Positions 1-12,660 are shown, counted from the first letter of the stretch. The stretch is 64,000 bases of DNA from Moringa oleifera (GCA_021397835.1 JAJFZO010000862.1:324501-388500), one strand, 5' to 3'. Made by a program: numbers and translations. The notes: generated by a model from the letters alone, not told the origin.

Positions 1-210
1 ATTCCCCCAAACGATTTGGCCCTCGCGCAGCATGCATCATCGTTAGCTTCACCGGCCACACCGTCGAGCTTGTGTAGCCACAACATCGCAGCTCATTATC
101 CCACGATTTTTCTCATTTCGTTGCCCATGTTTTTCCCATCGATCAGGCCTTGGCCGCAGTGGTCTCACGCCTTGCCCAAGCTGGTCGTGTGGCTTGCTCG
201 TTGCTAACGG

Positions 211-229
211 TCGACGATCGTGTCGTCGA
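211..229 (+). other. Dyad (inverted repeat) found in each monomer, exemplar
   Basis: TCGACGATCGTGTCGTCGA is a perfect 7-bp inverted repeat (TCGACGA / TCGTCGA) around a 5-nt centre, TCGTG. The same element lies about 62 bp after the anchor in most monomers; where GCCGACG replaces GTCGACG the stem is 6 bp. GTCATCGA variants weaken it. It could extrude as a small hairpin or bind a protein, but that is inference. It coincides with many of the rearrangement junctions in the window. Confidence 0.7.
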
Positions 230-2448
230 TCGCGCTGCGCAACGAGTCCACCTAGGCAAGACTAAGCGTCGGGATCTAACACGACGTCCGTCGCCTCGAG
301 GGACTGCGATGAAGCACCCCGCATGCTCAAAATTCCCCCAAACGAATTGGCCCTCGCGCAGCATGCATCATCGTTAGCTACCCCGGCCACACCGTCGAGC
401 TTGTATAGCCACATCCCAGGGTCATTATCCCACGATTTTTCTCATTTCATTGCACATGTTTTTCCCATCGATAAGGCCTTGGCAGCTGGGCCGTCACGCC
501 TTGCCCAGGCCGACCGTGTGGCTCGCTCGTTGCTAACGGCAGACGATTGTGTCGTTGACCGCGCTACGCAACGAGCCCGCTAAGGCATGCCTGATCGTCG
601 GGATTCAACCCCACGTCCACCGCCTCGAGGTCTTGCGACGAAGCACTCCGCATGCTCGAAATTCCCCCCAACGATTTGGCCCTCGTGTAGCATGCATCAT
701 CGTTAGCTTCACCGCCCACACCATCGTGCTTGTGTAGCCACATCCCAGTACATTATCCCCCGATTCCTCTCATTTCGTTGCCCACGTTTTTCAGATCGAT
801 CAGGCCTTGGCAGCAGGGGTGTCACGCCTTGCCCAAGCCGGCCGTGTGGCTCGCTCGTTGCTAACAGCCGACGATCATGTAGTCGATCGCGCTACGCAAC
901 GAGCCCACCTAGGCAAGACTAAGCGTCGGGATCTAAGCCGACGTCCGTCGCCTCGAGGGACTGCGATGAAGCACCCCGCATGCTCGAAATTCCCCCAAAC
1001 GATTTGGCCCTCGCGCAGCATGCATCATCGTTAGCTTCACCGGCCACACCGTCGAGCTTGTGTACCCACAACATCGCAGCTCATTATCCCACGATTTTTC
1101 TGATTTCGTTGCCCATGTTTTTCTCATCGATCAGGCCTTGGCAGCAGGGGCGTCACGCCTTGCCCAGGCCGACCGTGTTGCTCGCTCGTTGCTAATGGCC
1201 GACGATCCTGTCGTCGATCGCGCTACGCAACGAGCCTGCCTAGGCAAGACTAAGCGTCGGGATCTAACTCGATGTCCGTCGCCTCGAGGGCTTGCGACGA
1301 AGCAATCCGCATGCTCGAAATTCCCCCAAACGATTTGGCCCTCGCGTAGCATGCATCATCGTTAGCTTCACTGGCCACACCGTCGAGCTTGTGTAGCCAC
1401 ATCCCAGCTCATTATCCCACGATTTTTCTCATTTCGTTGCCCATGTTTTTCCCATCGATCAGGCCTTGGAAGCAGGGGTGTCACGCCTTGCCCAGGCCGG
1501 CCGTGTGGCTCGCTCATTGCTAACGGCTGACGATCGTGTCGTCGATCGCGTTATGCAACAAGCACGCTTAGGAAGACTAAGCGTCGGGATCTAACCGGAC
1601 GTCTGTCGCCTCGAGGGACTGCGATGAAGCACCCCGCATGCTCGAAATTCCCCCAAACGATTTGGCCCTCGCGCAGCATGCATCATCGTTAGCTTCACCG
1701 GCCACACCATCGAGCTTGTGTAGCCACATCCCAACTCATTATCCCATGATTTTTCTCATTTCGTTGCACATGTTTTTCCCATCGATCAGGCCTTGGCAGC
1801 CAGGTAGTCACGCCTTGCCCATGCCGGCCGTGTGGCTCGCTCGTTGCTAACGGCTGACGATCATGTCGTCGACCGCGCTACGCAACGAGCCCGCCTAGGC
1901 ATGCCTGATCGTCGAGATTCAACCCCACGTCCACCGCCTCGAGGGCTTATGACGAAGCACTCTGCATGCTCGAAATTCCCCCTAACGATTTGGCCCTCGT
2001 GTAGCATGCATCATCGTTAGCTTCACCGCCCACGCCGTCGTGCTTGTGTAGCCACATCCCAGCTCATTATCCCACGATTTTTCCCATTTCGTTGCCCATG
2101 TTTTTCCCATCGATCAGGCCTTGGAAGCAGGGGTGTCACGCCTTGCCCAGGCCGGCCGTGTGGCTCGCTCGTTGCTAACGGCCGACGATCATGTAGTCGA
2201 TCGCGCTACGCAACGAGCCCACCTAAGCAAGACTAAGCGTCGGGATCTAACCCGACGTCCGTCGCCTCGAGGGACTGCGATGAAGCACCCCGCATGCTCA
2301 AAATTCCCCCAAACGATTTGGCCCTCGCGTAGCATGCATCATCGTTATCTTCATCGGCCACACCGTCGAGCTTGTGTAGCCACATCCCAGCTCATTATCC
2401 CACGATTTTTCTCATTTCGTTGCCCATGTTTTTCCCATCGATCAGGCC

Positions 2449-2776
2449 TTGGAAGCATGGGTGTCACGCCTTGCCCAGGCCGGTCGTGTCGCTCGCTCGT
2501 TGCTAACGGCCGACGATCGTGTCGTCGATCGCACTATGCAACGAGCCCGCCTAGGCAAGACTAAGCGTCGGGATCTAACCCGACGTCTGTCGCCTCGAGG
2601 GACTACGATGAAGCACCCCGCATGCTCGAAATTCCCCCAAACAATTTGGCCCTCGCGCAGCACGCATCATCGTTAGCTTCACCGGCCACACCATCGAGCT
2701 TGTGTAGCCACATCCCAGCTCATTATCCCCCGATTTTTCTCATTTCGTTGCAAATGTTTTTTCCATCGATCAGGCC
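2449..2776 (+). repeat. Representative type A monomer
   Basis: This 328-bp monomer shows the type A signature: after CGCCTAGGCAAG comes ACTAAGCGTCGGGATCTAAC, then CCGACGTC, GGGACTACGATGAAGCACC, and CTCGAAATTCCCCCAAAC. It ends with the CATCGAGCTTGTGTAGCC, CAGCTCATTATCCCCCGATT and CCATCGATCAGG stretch. Type A dominates 1-10 kb and recurs inside the HOR (for example 13644, 15630, 16614, 24849). The types are descriptive and many monomers are chimeras of two. Confidence 0.8.
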
Positions 2777-3155
2777 TTGGCAGCAGGGGAGTCACGCCTT
2801 GCCAAGGCCAGCCGTGTGCCTCGCTCGTTGCTAACGGCCGATGATCGTGTCGTCGACCGCGCTACGCAATGAGCCCGCCTAGGCATGCCTGATCGTCGAG
2901 ATTCAACCCCACGTCCACCGCCTCGAGGGCTTGCGACGAATAAGCGTCGGGATCTAACCCGAAGTCCGTCGCCACGAGGGACTGCGATGAAGCAACCCGC
3001 ATGCTCATAATTCCCCCAAACGATTTGGCCCTCGCGTAGCATGCATCATCGTTAGCTTCACTGGCCACACCGTCGAGCTTGTGTAGCCACATCCCAACTC
3101 ATTATCCCACGATTTTTCTTATTTCGTTGCCCATGTTTTTCCCATCGATCAGGCC
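2777..3155 (+). repeat. Over-long monomer (379 bp) with a 51-bp internal duplication
   Basis: The monomer runs as type B to GGCTTGCGACGAA at 2940. It then jumps back to a type A copy of the preceding stretch, beginning TAAGCGTCGGGATCTAACCC at 2941, and continues to the end. Bases 2890-2940 and 2941-2991 are thus alternative versions (B then A) of the same 51-bp part of the monomer. This is what an unequal exchange within the monomer between a B and an A copy would leave. Confidence 0.85.
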
Positions 3156-3354
3156 TTGGCAGCAGGGGTGTCACGCCTTGCCCAGGCCAGCCATGTGGCT
3201 CGCTCGTTGATAATAGCCGACGATCATGTCGTCGATTGCGCTACGCAACGAGCCCGCCTAGGCAAGACTAAGCATCGGGCTCTAACCCGACGTCCGTCGC
3301 CTCGAGGGACTGCGATGAAGCACCCCGCATGCTCGAAATTCCCCCAAACGATTT

Positions 3355-3592
3355 GGCCCTCGCGCAGCATGCATCATCATTAGCTTCACAGGCCACACCG
3401 TCGAGCTTCTGTGGCCACATCCCAGCTCATTATCCCACGATTTTTCTAATTTCGTTGCCCATGTTTTTACCATCGATCAGGCCTTGGCAGCAGGGGGGTC
3501 ATACCTTGCCCAGGCCGGCCGTGTGGCTCGCTCGTTGCTAACGGCCGACGATCGTGTCGTCGATCGCGCTACGCAACGAGTCCGCCTAGGCA
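3355..3592 (+). repeat. Sub-monomer tract shared with 5650-5887
   Basis: The tract carries private variants (GCATCATCATTAGC, TTCACAGGCCACACC, CTTCTGTGGCCAC, TTTTTACCATCG, CAGGGGGGTCATACC) that recur together at 5650-5887, seven monomers away (offset 2295). The flanks differ: at 3593 the sequence continues AATAAGCATCGGG, at 5888 CCTGATCATCAGG. A block shorter than one monomer moving between positions suggests gene conversion or a double crossover. Confidence 0.75.
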
Positions 3593-4795
3593 AGAATAAG
3601 CATCGGGATCTAACGGGACGTCCATCGCCACGAGGGGCTGTGATGAAGCACCCCGCATGCTCGAAATTCCCCCAAACGATTTGGCCCTCGCGTAGCATGC
3701 ATCATCGTTAGCTTCACTGGCCACACCGTCGAGCTTGTGTAGCCACATCCCAGCTCATTATCCCACGATTTTCCTCATTTCGTTGCCCATGTTTTTCCCA
3801 TCGATCAGACCCTGGCAGCAGGGGTGTCACACCTTGCCCAGGTCGGTCGTATGGCTCGCTCGTTGCTAACGGCCGACGATCCTGTCGTCGATCGCGCTAC
3901 GCAATGAGCCCGCCTAGGCAAGCCTGATCGTCGGGATTCAACCCCACGTCCACCGCCTCGAGGGCCTGCGACGAAGCACTCCACATGCTCGAAAATCCCC
4001 CCAACGATTTGGCCGTCAAGTAGCATGCATCATCGTTAGTTTCACAGCCCACACCGTCGAGCTTGTGTAGCCACATCCCAGCACATTATCCCACGATTCT
4101 TCTCCTTTCGTTGCCCATGTTTTTCCCATCGATCAGACCCTGGCAGCAGGGGTGTCACACCTTGCCCAGGCCGGCCGTATGGCTAGCTCATTGCTAACGG
4201 TCGATGATCGTGTCGTCGATCGTGCTACACAACGAGCCCGCCTGGGCAAGAATAAGCATCGGGATCTAACGCGACGTCCATCGCCACGAGGGGCTGTGAT
4301 AAAGCACCCCGCATGCTCGAAATTCTCCCAAACGATTTGGCCCTCGCGTTGCATGCATCATCGTTAGCTTCACTGGCCACACCGTCGAGCTTGTGTAGCC
4401 ACATCCCAGCTCATTATCCCACGATTTTTCTCATTTCGTTGCCCATGTTTTTCCCATCGATCAGACCCTGGCAGCAGGGGTGTCACACCTTGCCCAGGTC
4501 GGTCGTATGGCTCGCTCGTTGCTAACGGCCGACGATCCTGTCGTCGATCGCGCTACGCAATGAGCCCGCCTAGGCAAGCTTGATCGTCGGGATTCAACCC
4601 CACGTCCACCGCCTCGAGGACCTGCGACGAAGCACTCCGCATGCTCGAAAATCCCCCCAATGATTTGGGCGTCGCGTAGCATGCATCATCGTTAGTTTCA
4701 CCGCCCACACCGACGAGCTTGTGTAGCCACATCCCAGCCCATTATCCCATGATTTTTCTCATTTCGTTGCTTATGTTTTTCCCATCGATGAGGCC
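3484..4795 (+). repeat. Tandem duplication of a two-monomer unit
   Basis: Monomers 3484 and 3812 are repeated as 4140 and 4468 (offset 656). Shared private variants include AAGAATAAGCATCGGG with CGCCACGAGGGGCTGTGAT in the first of each pair, and CAGACCCTGGCAGCAGG, GGTCGGTCGTATGGC and CGAAAATCCCCCC in the second. A few later point differences separate the two copies, so the duplication is not the youngest event in the window. Confidence 0.8.
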
Positions 4796-5123
4796 TTGGC
4801 AGCAGGGGTGTCGCTCCTTTCCTAGGTTGGCCGTGTGGCTCGCTCATTGGTAACGGCTGACGATCATGTCGTCGATCGCGCTGCGCAACGAGTCCGCCTA
4901 GGCAAGCCTGAGCGTCAGGATTCAACCCCATGTCCGTCGCCTCGATAGCCTGCGACGAAGTAGTCCGCATGCTCGAAATTCGCCCCAACGATTTGGCCGT
5001 CGCGTCGCATTCATCATCGTTAGCTTCACCGCCCATACCGTCGAGCTTGTGTAGCCACATCCCTGTACATTATCCGACGATTCTTCTCATTTCATTGCCC
5101 ACGTTTTTCCCATCGATGAGGCC

Positions 5124-5778
5124 TTGGCAGCAGGGGTGTCACGCCTTGCCCAGGCTGGCCGTGTGGCTTGCTTGTTGCCAACGGTCGACGATCGTGTCAT
5201 CGATCGCGCTGCGCAACGAGTCCGCCTAGGCAAGACTAAGCGTCGGGATCTAAGCTGATGTCCGTTGCCTCGAGGGACTGCGATGAAGCACCCCGCATGC
5301 TCGAAATTCACCCAAATGATTTGGGCCTTGCGTAGCATGCATCATCGTTAGCTTCACCGACCACACTGTCGAGCTTGTGTAGCCACATCCCAGCTCATTA
5401 TCCCATGATTTTTCTCATTTCGTTGCCCATGTTTTTCCCATCGATCAGGTCTTGGCACAGGGGTGTCACGCCTTGCCTAGGTCGGCCGTGTGGCTCGCTC
5501 GTTGCTAACGGCTGACGATCGTGTCGTCGATCGCGCTACGCAACGAGCCCGCCTAGGCTAGACTAAGCGTTGGGATCTAACCCGACGTTCGTCGTCTCCC
5601 GGGACTGCGATGAAGCACTCCGCATGCTCGAAATTCCCCCGAACGATTTGGCCCTCGCGCAGCATGCATCATCATTAGCTTCACAGGCCACACCGTCGAG
5701 CTTCTGTGGCCACATCCCAGCTCATTATCCCACGATTTTTCTGATTTCGTTGCCCATGTTTTTACCATCGATCAGGCC
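5124..5778 (+). repeat. Two-monomer block echoed at 7090-7745
   Basis: Monomers 5124 and 5452 resemble 7090 and 7418 (offset 1966, six monomers). Shared variants are AAGCTGATGTCCGTTGCC, AATTCACCCAAATGATTTGG and GCCTAGGCTAGACTAAGCG. The monomers between do not match in the same order, so this is a local echo, not the start of a six-mer HOR. Confidence 0.7.
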
Positions 5779-6434
5779 TTGGCAGCAGGGGGGTCATACC
5801 TTGCCCAGGCCGGCCGTGTGGCTCGCTCGTTGCTAACGGCCGACGATCGTGTCGTCGATCGCGCTATGCAACGAGTCCGCCTAGGCAAGCCTGATCATCA
5901 GGATTCAACCCCACGTCCACCACCTCGAGGGCCTGCGACGAAGAACTCCGCATGCTCAAAATTCCGCCCAACGATTTGGCCCTCACGCAGCATGCATCAT
6001 AGTTAGCTTCACCGCCCACACCGTCGTGATTGTGTAGCCACATCCCAATACATTATCCCACGATTCTTCTCATTTTGTAGCCCACGTTTTTCCCATCGAT
6101 GAGGCCTTTGCAGCATGGGTGTCACGCCTTGCCAAGGCTGGCCATGTGGCTCGCTTGTTGTGAACGGTCGACGATCGTGTCGTCGATCGCGCTGTGCAAT
6201 GAGTCTGCCTAGGCAAGACTTAGCGTCGGGATCTAACCCGACGTCCGTCACCTCGAGGGACTACGATGAAGCACCCAGCATGCTCGAAATTCTCCCAAAC
6301 GATCTGGCCTTCGCGTAGCATGCATCATCGTTAGCTTCACCGGCCACACGGTCGAGCTTGTGTAGCCACATCCCAGCTCATTATCCCATGATTTTTCTCA
6401 TTTCGTTGCCCATGTTTTTCCTATCGACCAGGCC

Positions 6435-7089
6435 TTGGCAGCAGTGGTGTTACGCCTTGCCCAAGCTGGCCGTGTGGCTCGCTCGATGCAAACGGTCAAC
6501 GATCGTGTCATCGATCGCGCTGTGCAACGAGTCCACCTTGGCAAGACTAAGCGTTGGGATTCAACCCCACGTCCACCGCCTCGAGGGCCTGCGACGAAGC
6601 ACTCCGCATGCTCGAAATTCCCCCAAACGATTTGGCCTTCGCATAGCATGCATCATCGTTAGCTTCACCGGCCACACAGTCGAGCTTGTGTAGCCACATC
6701 CCAGCTCATTATCCCATGATTTTTCTCATTTCGTTGCCCATGTTTTTCCTATCGACCAGGCCTTTGCAGCAGTGGTGTCACGCCTTGCCCAAGCTGGCCG
6801 TGTGGCTCGCTCGTTGCAAACGGTCGATGATCATGTCGTCGATCGCGCTGCGCAACGAGTCCACCTAGGCAAGACTAAGCGTCGGGATTCAACCCCACGT
6901 CCACCGCCTCGAGGGCCTGCGACGAAGCACTCCGCATGCTCGAAATTCCCCGAACGATTTGGCCCTCGCGTAGCATTCATCATCGTTAGCTTCACCGCCC
7001 ACACCGTCGAGCTTGTGTAGCCACATCCCAGTACATTATCAGACTATTCTTCTCATTTCATTACCCACGTTTTTTCCATCGATGAGGCC
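6435..7089 (+). repeat. Tandem pair of near-identical monomers
   Basis: Monomers 6435 and 6763 share TCCTATCGACCAGG, GCAGCAGTGGTGTTACGCC or its GTGTCACGCC form, GCCCAAGCTGG and a type A to B switch at GCAAGACTAAGCGT(C/T)GGGATTCAACC. A third relative lies at 7746. The pair is a simple monomer duplication. Confidence 0.7.
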
Positions 7090-9385
7090 TCTGCAGCAGG
7101 GGTGTCACGCCTTGCCCAGGCTGGCCGTGCGGCTCGCTTGTTGCTAACGGTCGACGATCGTGTCATCAATCGCGCTGTGCAACGAGTCCGCCTAGGCAAG
7201 ACTAAGCGTCGGGATCTAAGCTGATGTCCGTTGCCTCGAGGGACTGCGATGAAGCACCCCGCATGCTCGAAATTCACCCAAATGATTTGGGCCTCGCGTA
7301 GCATGCATCATCGTTAGCTTCACCGGCCACACCGTCGAGCTTGTGTAGCCACATCCCAGCTCATTATCCCATGATTTTTCTCATTTCGTTGCCCATGTTT
7401 TTCCTATCGGTCAGCCCTTGGCAGTAGGGGTGTCACGCCTTGCCCAGGCCGGCCGTGTGGCTCGCTTGTTGCTAACGGCTAACGATCGTGTCGTCGATCG
7501 CGCTACGCAACGATCCCGCCTAGGCTAGACTAAGCGTCGGGATCTAACCCGACGTCAGTCGTCTCGAGGGACTGCGATGAAGCACCCCGCATGCTCGAAT
7601 ATCCCCCAAACGATTTGGCCTTCGCGTAGCATGCATCATCGTTTGCTTCACCGGCCACACGGTCGAGCTTGTGTAGCCACATCCCAACTCATTATCCCAT
7701 GATTTTTCTCATTTCTTTGCCCATGTTTTTCTTATCGACCAGGCCTTGGCAGCAGTGGTCTCACGCCTTGCCCAAGCTGGCCATGTGGCTCGCTCGTTGC
7801 AAACGGTCGACGATCGTGTCGTCGATCGCGCTGCGCAACGAGTCCACCTAGGCAAGACTAAGCGTCGGGATTTAACCCCACGTCCACCGCCTCGAGGGCC
7901 TGCGACGAAGCACTCCGCATGCTCAAAATTCCCCCCAACGATTTGGCCGTCACGTAGCATGCATCATTGTTAGCTTCATCGCCCACACGGTCGAGCTTGT
8001 GTAGCCACATCCCAGCTCATTATGCCACGATTTTTCTCATTTCGTTGCCCATGTTTTTCCCAGCGATCAGGCCTTGGCAGCAGGGGTGTCACGCCTTGCC
8101 CATGCTGGCCGTGTGGCTCGCTCGTTGCTAACGGTCGACGATCGTGTCATCGATCGCACTACGCAATGAGCCCGCCTAGGCAAGCCTGATCGTCGGGATT
8201 CAACCCCACATCCACCGCCTCGAGTGCCTGCGACGAAGCACTCCGCATGCTTAAAATTCCCCCCAATGATTTGGTCATCGCGTAGCATTCATCATCGTTA
8301 GCTTCACCGCCCACACCGTCGAGCTTATGTAGCCACATCCCAGCTCATTATCCCACGATTTTTCTCATTTCGTTGCCCACGTTTTTCCCATCGATGAGGC
8401 CTTGGCAGCAGGGGTGTCACGCCTTGCCCATGCTGGCCGTGTGGCTCGCTCGTTGCTAACGGTCGACGATCGTGTCGTCGATCGCGCTGCACAACGAGTC
8501 CGCCTAGGCAAGACTAGGCATCGGGATCTAACCCGACGTCCGTCGCCACGAGGGACTGCGATGAAGCACCCCGCATTCTCGAAATTCCCCCGAACGATTT
8601 GGCCCTCGCGTAGCATGCATCATCGATAGCTTCACTGGCCACACCGTCGAGCTTGTGTAGCCACATCCCAGCTCATTATCCCACGATTTTTCTCATTTTG
8701 TTGCCCATGTTTTTCCCATCGATCAGACCTTGGCAGCAGAGGTGTCACGCCTTACCCAGGCCAGCCGTGTGGCTCGCTTGTTGCTAACGGCCGACGATCC
8801 TGTCGTCGATCGCGCTACACAACGAGCCCGCATAGGCAAGCCTGATCATCAGGATTCAACCCCACGTCCACCGCCTCGAGGGCCTGCGACGAAGAACTCC
8901 GCATGCTCAAAATTCTCCCCAACGATTTGGCCCTCACGTAGCATGCATCATAGTTAGCTTCACCGCCCACACCGTCGTGATTATGTAGCCACTTCCCAAT
9001 ACATTATCCCACCATTCTTCTCATTTCGTTGCCCACGTTTTTCCCATCGATGAGGCCTTTGCAGCAGGGGTGTCACGCCTTGCCAAGGCTGGCCGTGTGG
9101 CTCGCTTGTTGTGAACGGTCGACGATCGTGTCGTCGATTGCGCTGTGCAACGAGTCTGCCTAGGCAAGACTTAGCGTCGGGATCTAACCCGATGTTCGTC
9201 ACCTCGAGGGACTGCGATGAAGTACCCCGCATGCTCGAAATTCCCCCAAACGATTTTGGCCTCGCGTAGCATGCATCATCGTTAGCTTCACCGACCACAC
9301 TGTCGAGCTTGTGTAGCCACATCCCAGCTCATTATCCCACAATTTTTCTCATTTCGTTGCCCATGCTTTTCCCATCGATCAGGCC

Positions 9386-9713
9386 TTGGCAGCAGGGGTG
9401 TCACGCCTTGCCCAAGTCGGCCGTGTGGCTCGCTCGTTGCTAACGGCTGACAATCGTGTTGTCGATCGCGCTACGCAACGAGCCCGCCTAGGAAAGCCTG
9501 ATCATCGGGATTCAACCCCACGTCCACCGCCTCGAGGGCCTGCGACGAAGAACTCCGCATGCTCAAAATTCCCCCCAACGATTTGGCCCTCGCCTAGCAT
9601 GCATCATGGTTAGCTTCACCGCCCACACCGTCGTGCTTGTGTAGCCACATCCCAGTACATTATCCCACGATTTTTCTCATTTCATTGCCCATGTTTTTCC
9701 CATCGATCAGGCC
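9386..9713 (+). repeat. Representative type B monomer
   Basis: This 328-bp monomer has CCTGATCATCGGGATTCAAC, CCCACGTCCACC, GGGCCTGCGACGAAGAACTC and CTCAAAATTCCCCCCAACG (six C, two A), followed by GTCGTGCTTGTGTAGCC and CAGTACATTATCCC. The GAAGAACTCCGC variant marks a subgroup also seen at 8730, 15958, 24193, 32402, 54630 and 62814. Near copies of this exact monomer lie at 54630 (offset 45244) and 62814 (offset 53428). Confidence 0.8.
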
Positions 9714-10041
9714 TTGGCAGCAGGGGTGTCACGCCTTGCCCAGGTCGGCCGTGTGGCTCGCTCGTTGCTAACGGCTGACGATCGTGTTGTCCATCGCGCT
9801 ACACAACGAGCCCGCCTAGGCAATCCTAATCATCGGCATTCAACCCCACGTCCACTGCCTCGAAGGCCTGTGACGAAGAACTCCGCATGCTCAAAATTCC
9901 CCCCAACGATTTGGCCCTCGCGTAGCATGCATCATCGTTAGCTTTACCGCCCATATCGTCGTGCTTGTGTAGCCACATCCCTGTACATTATCCCATGATT
10001 CTTCTCATTTCGTTGCCCATGTTTTCCCCATCGATGAGGCC

Positions 10042-11677
10042 TTGGCAGCAGGGGTGTCACGCCTTGCCCAGGCTGGCCGTGTGGCTCGCTCGTTGCTAAC
10101 GGTCGACGATCATGTCGTCGATTGCGCTGCGCAACGAGACCGCCGAGGCAAGCCTGGGCGTTGGGATCCGCCCCGCGTCCACCGCCTCGAGGGCCTGCGA
10201 CGAAGCACTCCGCATGCTCAAAATCCCCCCAGCGATTTGGCCCTCGCGTAGCATGCATCATCGTTAGCTTCACCGCCCACACCATCGAGTTTGTATAGCC
10301 ACATCCCAGCTCATTATCCCACAATTTCCCTCGTTTCGTTGCTCACATTTTTCCCACCGATGAGGCCTTGGCAGCAGGGGTGTCACGCCTTGCCTAGGTT
10401 AGCTGTGTGGCTCGCTTGTCGCTAACGGTCGACAATCGTGTCCTCGATTGCGCTGCGCAACAAGTCCGCCTAGGCAAGCCTGAGCGTCGGGATCTAACCC
10501 GACTTCTGTCGCCTCGAGGGACTGCGATGAAGCACTCCGCATGCTCGAAATTCCCCCAAACAATTTGGCCCTCGCGTAGCATGCATCATCGTTAGCTTCA
10601 CCGGCCACATAGTCGAGCTTCTGTAGCCACATCACAGCTCATTATACTACAATTTTTCTCATTTCGTTGCCCATGTTTTTCCCATCGATCAGGCCTTGGC
10701 AGAAGGGGTGTCACGCCTTGCCCAGGTCGGCCGTGTGGCTCGCTTGTTGCTAACGGCTGACGATCGTGTTGCAGATCACGCTACACAACGAGCCCGCCTA
10801 GGCAAGCCTGATCAACGGGATTCAACACCACGTCCACCGCCTCGAGGGCCTGCGATGAAGAACTCCGCATGCTCAAAATTCCCCCCAACGATTTGGCCCT
10901 CGCGTAGCATGCATCATAGTTAGCTTCACCGCCCACACCGTCGTGATTGTGTAGCCACATCCCAGTACATTATCCCACGATTCTTCTCATTTCGTTGCCC
11001 ACGTTTTTCCTATCAATGAGGCCTTGGCAGCAGGGGTGTCAAGCCTAGCCCAGGCTGGCCGTGTGGCTCGCTCGTTGCCAACGGTCGACGATCGTGTCGT
11101 CGATCGCGCTGCGCAACGAGTCCACCTAGGTAAGCCTAAGCGTCGGGATCTAACCCGACGTCTGTCTCCTCAAGGGACTGCGATGAAGCACCCGCATGCT
11201 CGAAATTCCCCCACACAATTTGGCCCTCGCGTAGCGTGCATCATTGTTAGCTTCACCAGCCACACCATCGAGCTTGTGTAGCCACATCCCAGCTCATTAT
11301 CCCACGATTTTTCTCATTTCGTTGCCCATGTTTTTCCCATCGATCAGGCCTTGGCAGCAGGGGTGTCACTCCTTGCCTAGGTTGGCTGTGTGGCTCGCTC
11401 ATTGCTAACGGCCGACGATCATGTCGTCGATCGCTCTGCGCAACGAGTGCCCCTAGGCAAGCCTGAGCGTCGGGATTCAACCCCACGTCCGTCGCCGCGA
11501 GGGCCTGCGACGAAGCACTCCGCATGCTTGAAATTCCCCCAACGATTTGGCCCTCACGTAGCATGCATCATCGTTAGCTTCACCGCCCACACGGTCTAGC
11601 TTGTGTAGCCACATCCCAGCTCATTATGCCACGGTTTTTCTCATTTCGTTGCCCATGTTTTTCACATCGATGAGGCC
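10042..11677 (+). repeat. Transition segment into the higher-order array
   Basis: Monomer starts: 10042, 10368, 10696, 11024, 11351. The first type C sequence of the window appears here (GGGATCCGCCCCGCG near 10165, GAGTTTGTATAGCC near 10287, CACAATTTCCCTCG near 10320). These five monomers, with the next two at 11678 and 12006, match in order those at 12661, 12988, 13316, 13644, 13993, 14320 and 14648, at an offset of 2620 bp rising to 2642 bp after a 22-bp duplication in the second set. So the segment is one more eight-monomer sub-block ahead of the first full HOR copy. The boundary with the HOR is a choice of phase, not a sharp break. Sequence from about 11510 onward also matches 44657 onward at offset 33147. 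Confidence 0.75.
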
Positions 11678-12660
11678 TTCGCAACAGTGGTGTCACGCCT
11701 TGCCTAGGCCGATCGTGTGGCTCGCTCATTGCTAACGGTCGACAATCGTGTCATCGATCGTGCTACGCAATGAGCCCGCCTAGGCAAGCCTGATCGTCGG
11801 TATTCAACCCCACATCCCCCGCCTCGAGGGCCTGCGACGAAGCACTCCGCATGCTTAAAATTCCCCCCAACGATTTGGTCATCGTGTAGCATTCATCATC
11901 ATTAGCTTCACCGCCCACACCATCGAGCTTGTGTAGCCACATTCCAGTACATTATCTGACGATTCTTCTCATTTCATTGCCCACGTTTTTCCCATCGATG
12001 AGGCCTTGGCAGCAGGGGTGTCACGCCTTACCCAGGCTGGCCGTGTGGCTCGCTTGTTGCTAACGGTCAACGATCGTGTCGTCGATCGCGCTGTGCAACG
12101 AGTCTGCCTAGGCAAGACTTAGCGACGGGATCTAACCCGACGTTCGTCGCCTCGAGGGACTGCGATGAAGCACCCGCATGCTCGAAATTCCCCAAAACGA
12201 TTTGGGCCTCGCATAGCATGCATCATCGTTAGCTTCATCGGCCACACCGTCGAGCTTGTGTAGCCACATCTCAGCTCATTATTACACAATTTTCCTCATT
12301 TTGTTGCCCATGTTTTTTCCATCGATGAGGCCTTGGCAGCAGGGGTGTCACGCCTTGCCCAGGCTGGCAGTGTGGCTTGCTTATTGCTAACGGTCAACGA
12401 TCGCGTCGTCGATCGCGCTGCGCAACGAGTCCGCTTGGGCAAGCCTGAGCGTCGGAATCTAACCCCACGTCCACCGCCTCGAGGGCCTGCGAGGAAGCAC
12501 TCCGCATGCTCGAAATTCCCCCCAACGATTTGGCCCTGGCGTAGTATGCATCATCGTTAGCTTCACCGGCCATACAGTCGAGCTTGTGTAGCCACATCCC
12601 AGCTCATTATACCACGATTTTTCTCATTTAGTTGCCCACGTTTTTTCCATCGATGAGGCC

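Larger units (their letters stand above)
1..10041 (+). repeat. Left array segment: type A and B monomers, no 25-mer period
   Basis: Monomer starts: 150, 479, 807, 1138, 1466, 1793, 2121, 2449, 2777, 3156, 3484, 3812, 4140, 4468, 4796, 5124, 5452, 5779, 6107, 6435, 6763, 7090, 7418, 7746, 8074, 8402, 8730, 9058, 9386, 9714; bases 1-149 are the end of a preceding monomer. Only type A (GGGATCTAACCCGACG with CTCGAAATTCCCCCAAACG) and type B (GGGATTCAACCCCACG) occur, mixed irregularly. Type C is absent. Order is local: a dimer duplication (3484/4140), a six-monomer echo (5124/7090) and related monomers at 6435, 6763 and 7746. Two monomers carry a 3-bp longer CACAACATCGCAG in place of CACATCCCAG (near 66 and 1068). 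I read this segment as an arrangement not homogenised by the 25-mer spreading to its right. No gene is seen here. Confidence 0.85.

Noticed and set aside
1..328. Monomer as a dimer of two ~164-bp halves
   Set aside because: By eye the two halves share no convincing alignment, so 328 bp appears to be the basic unit.
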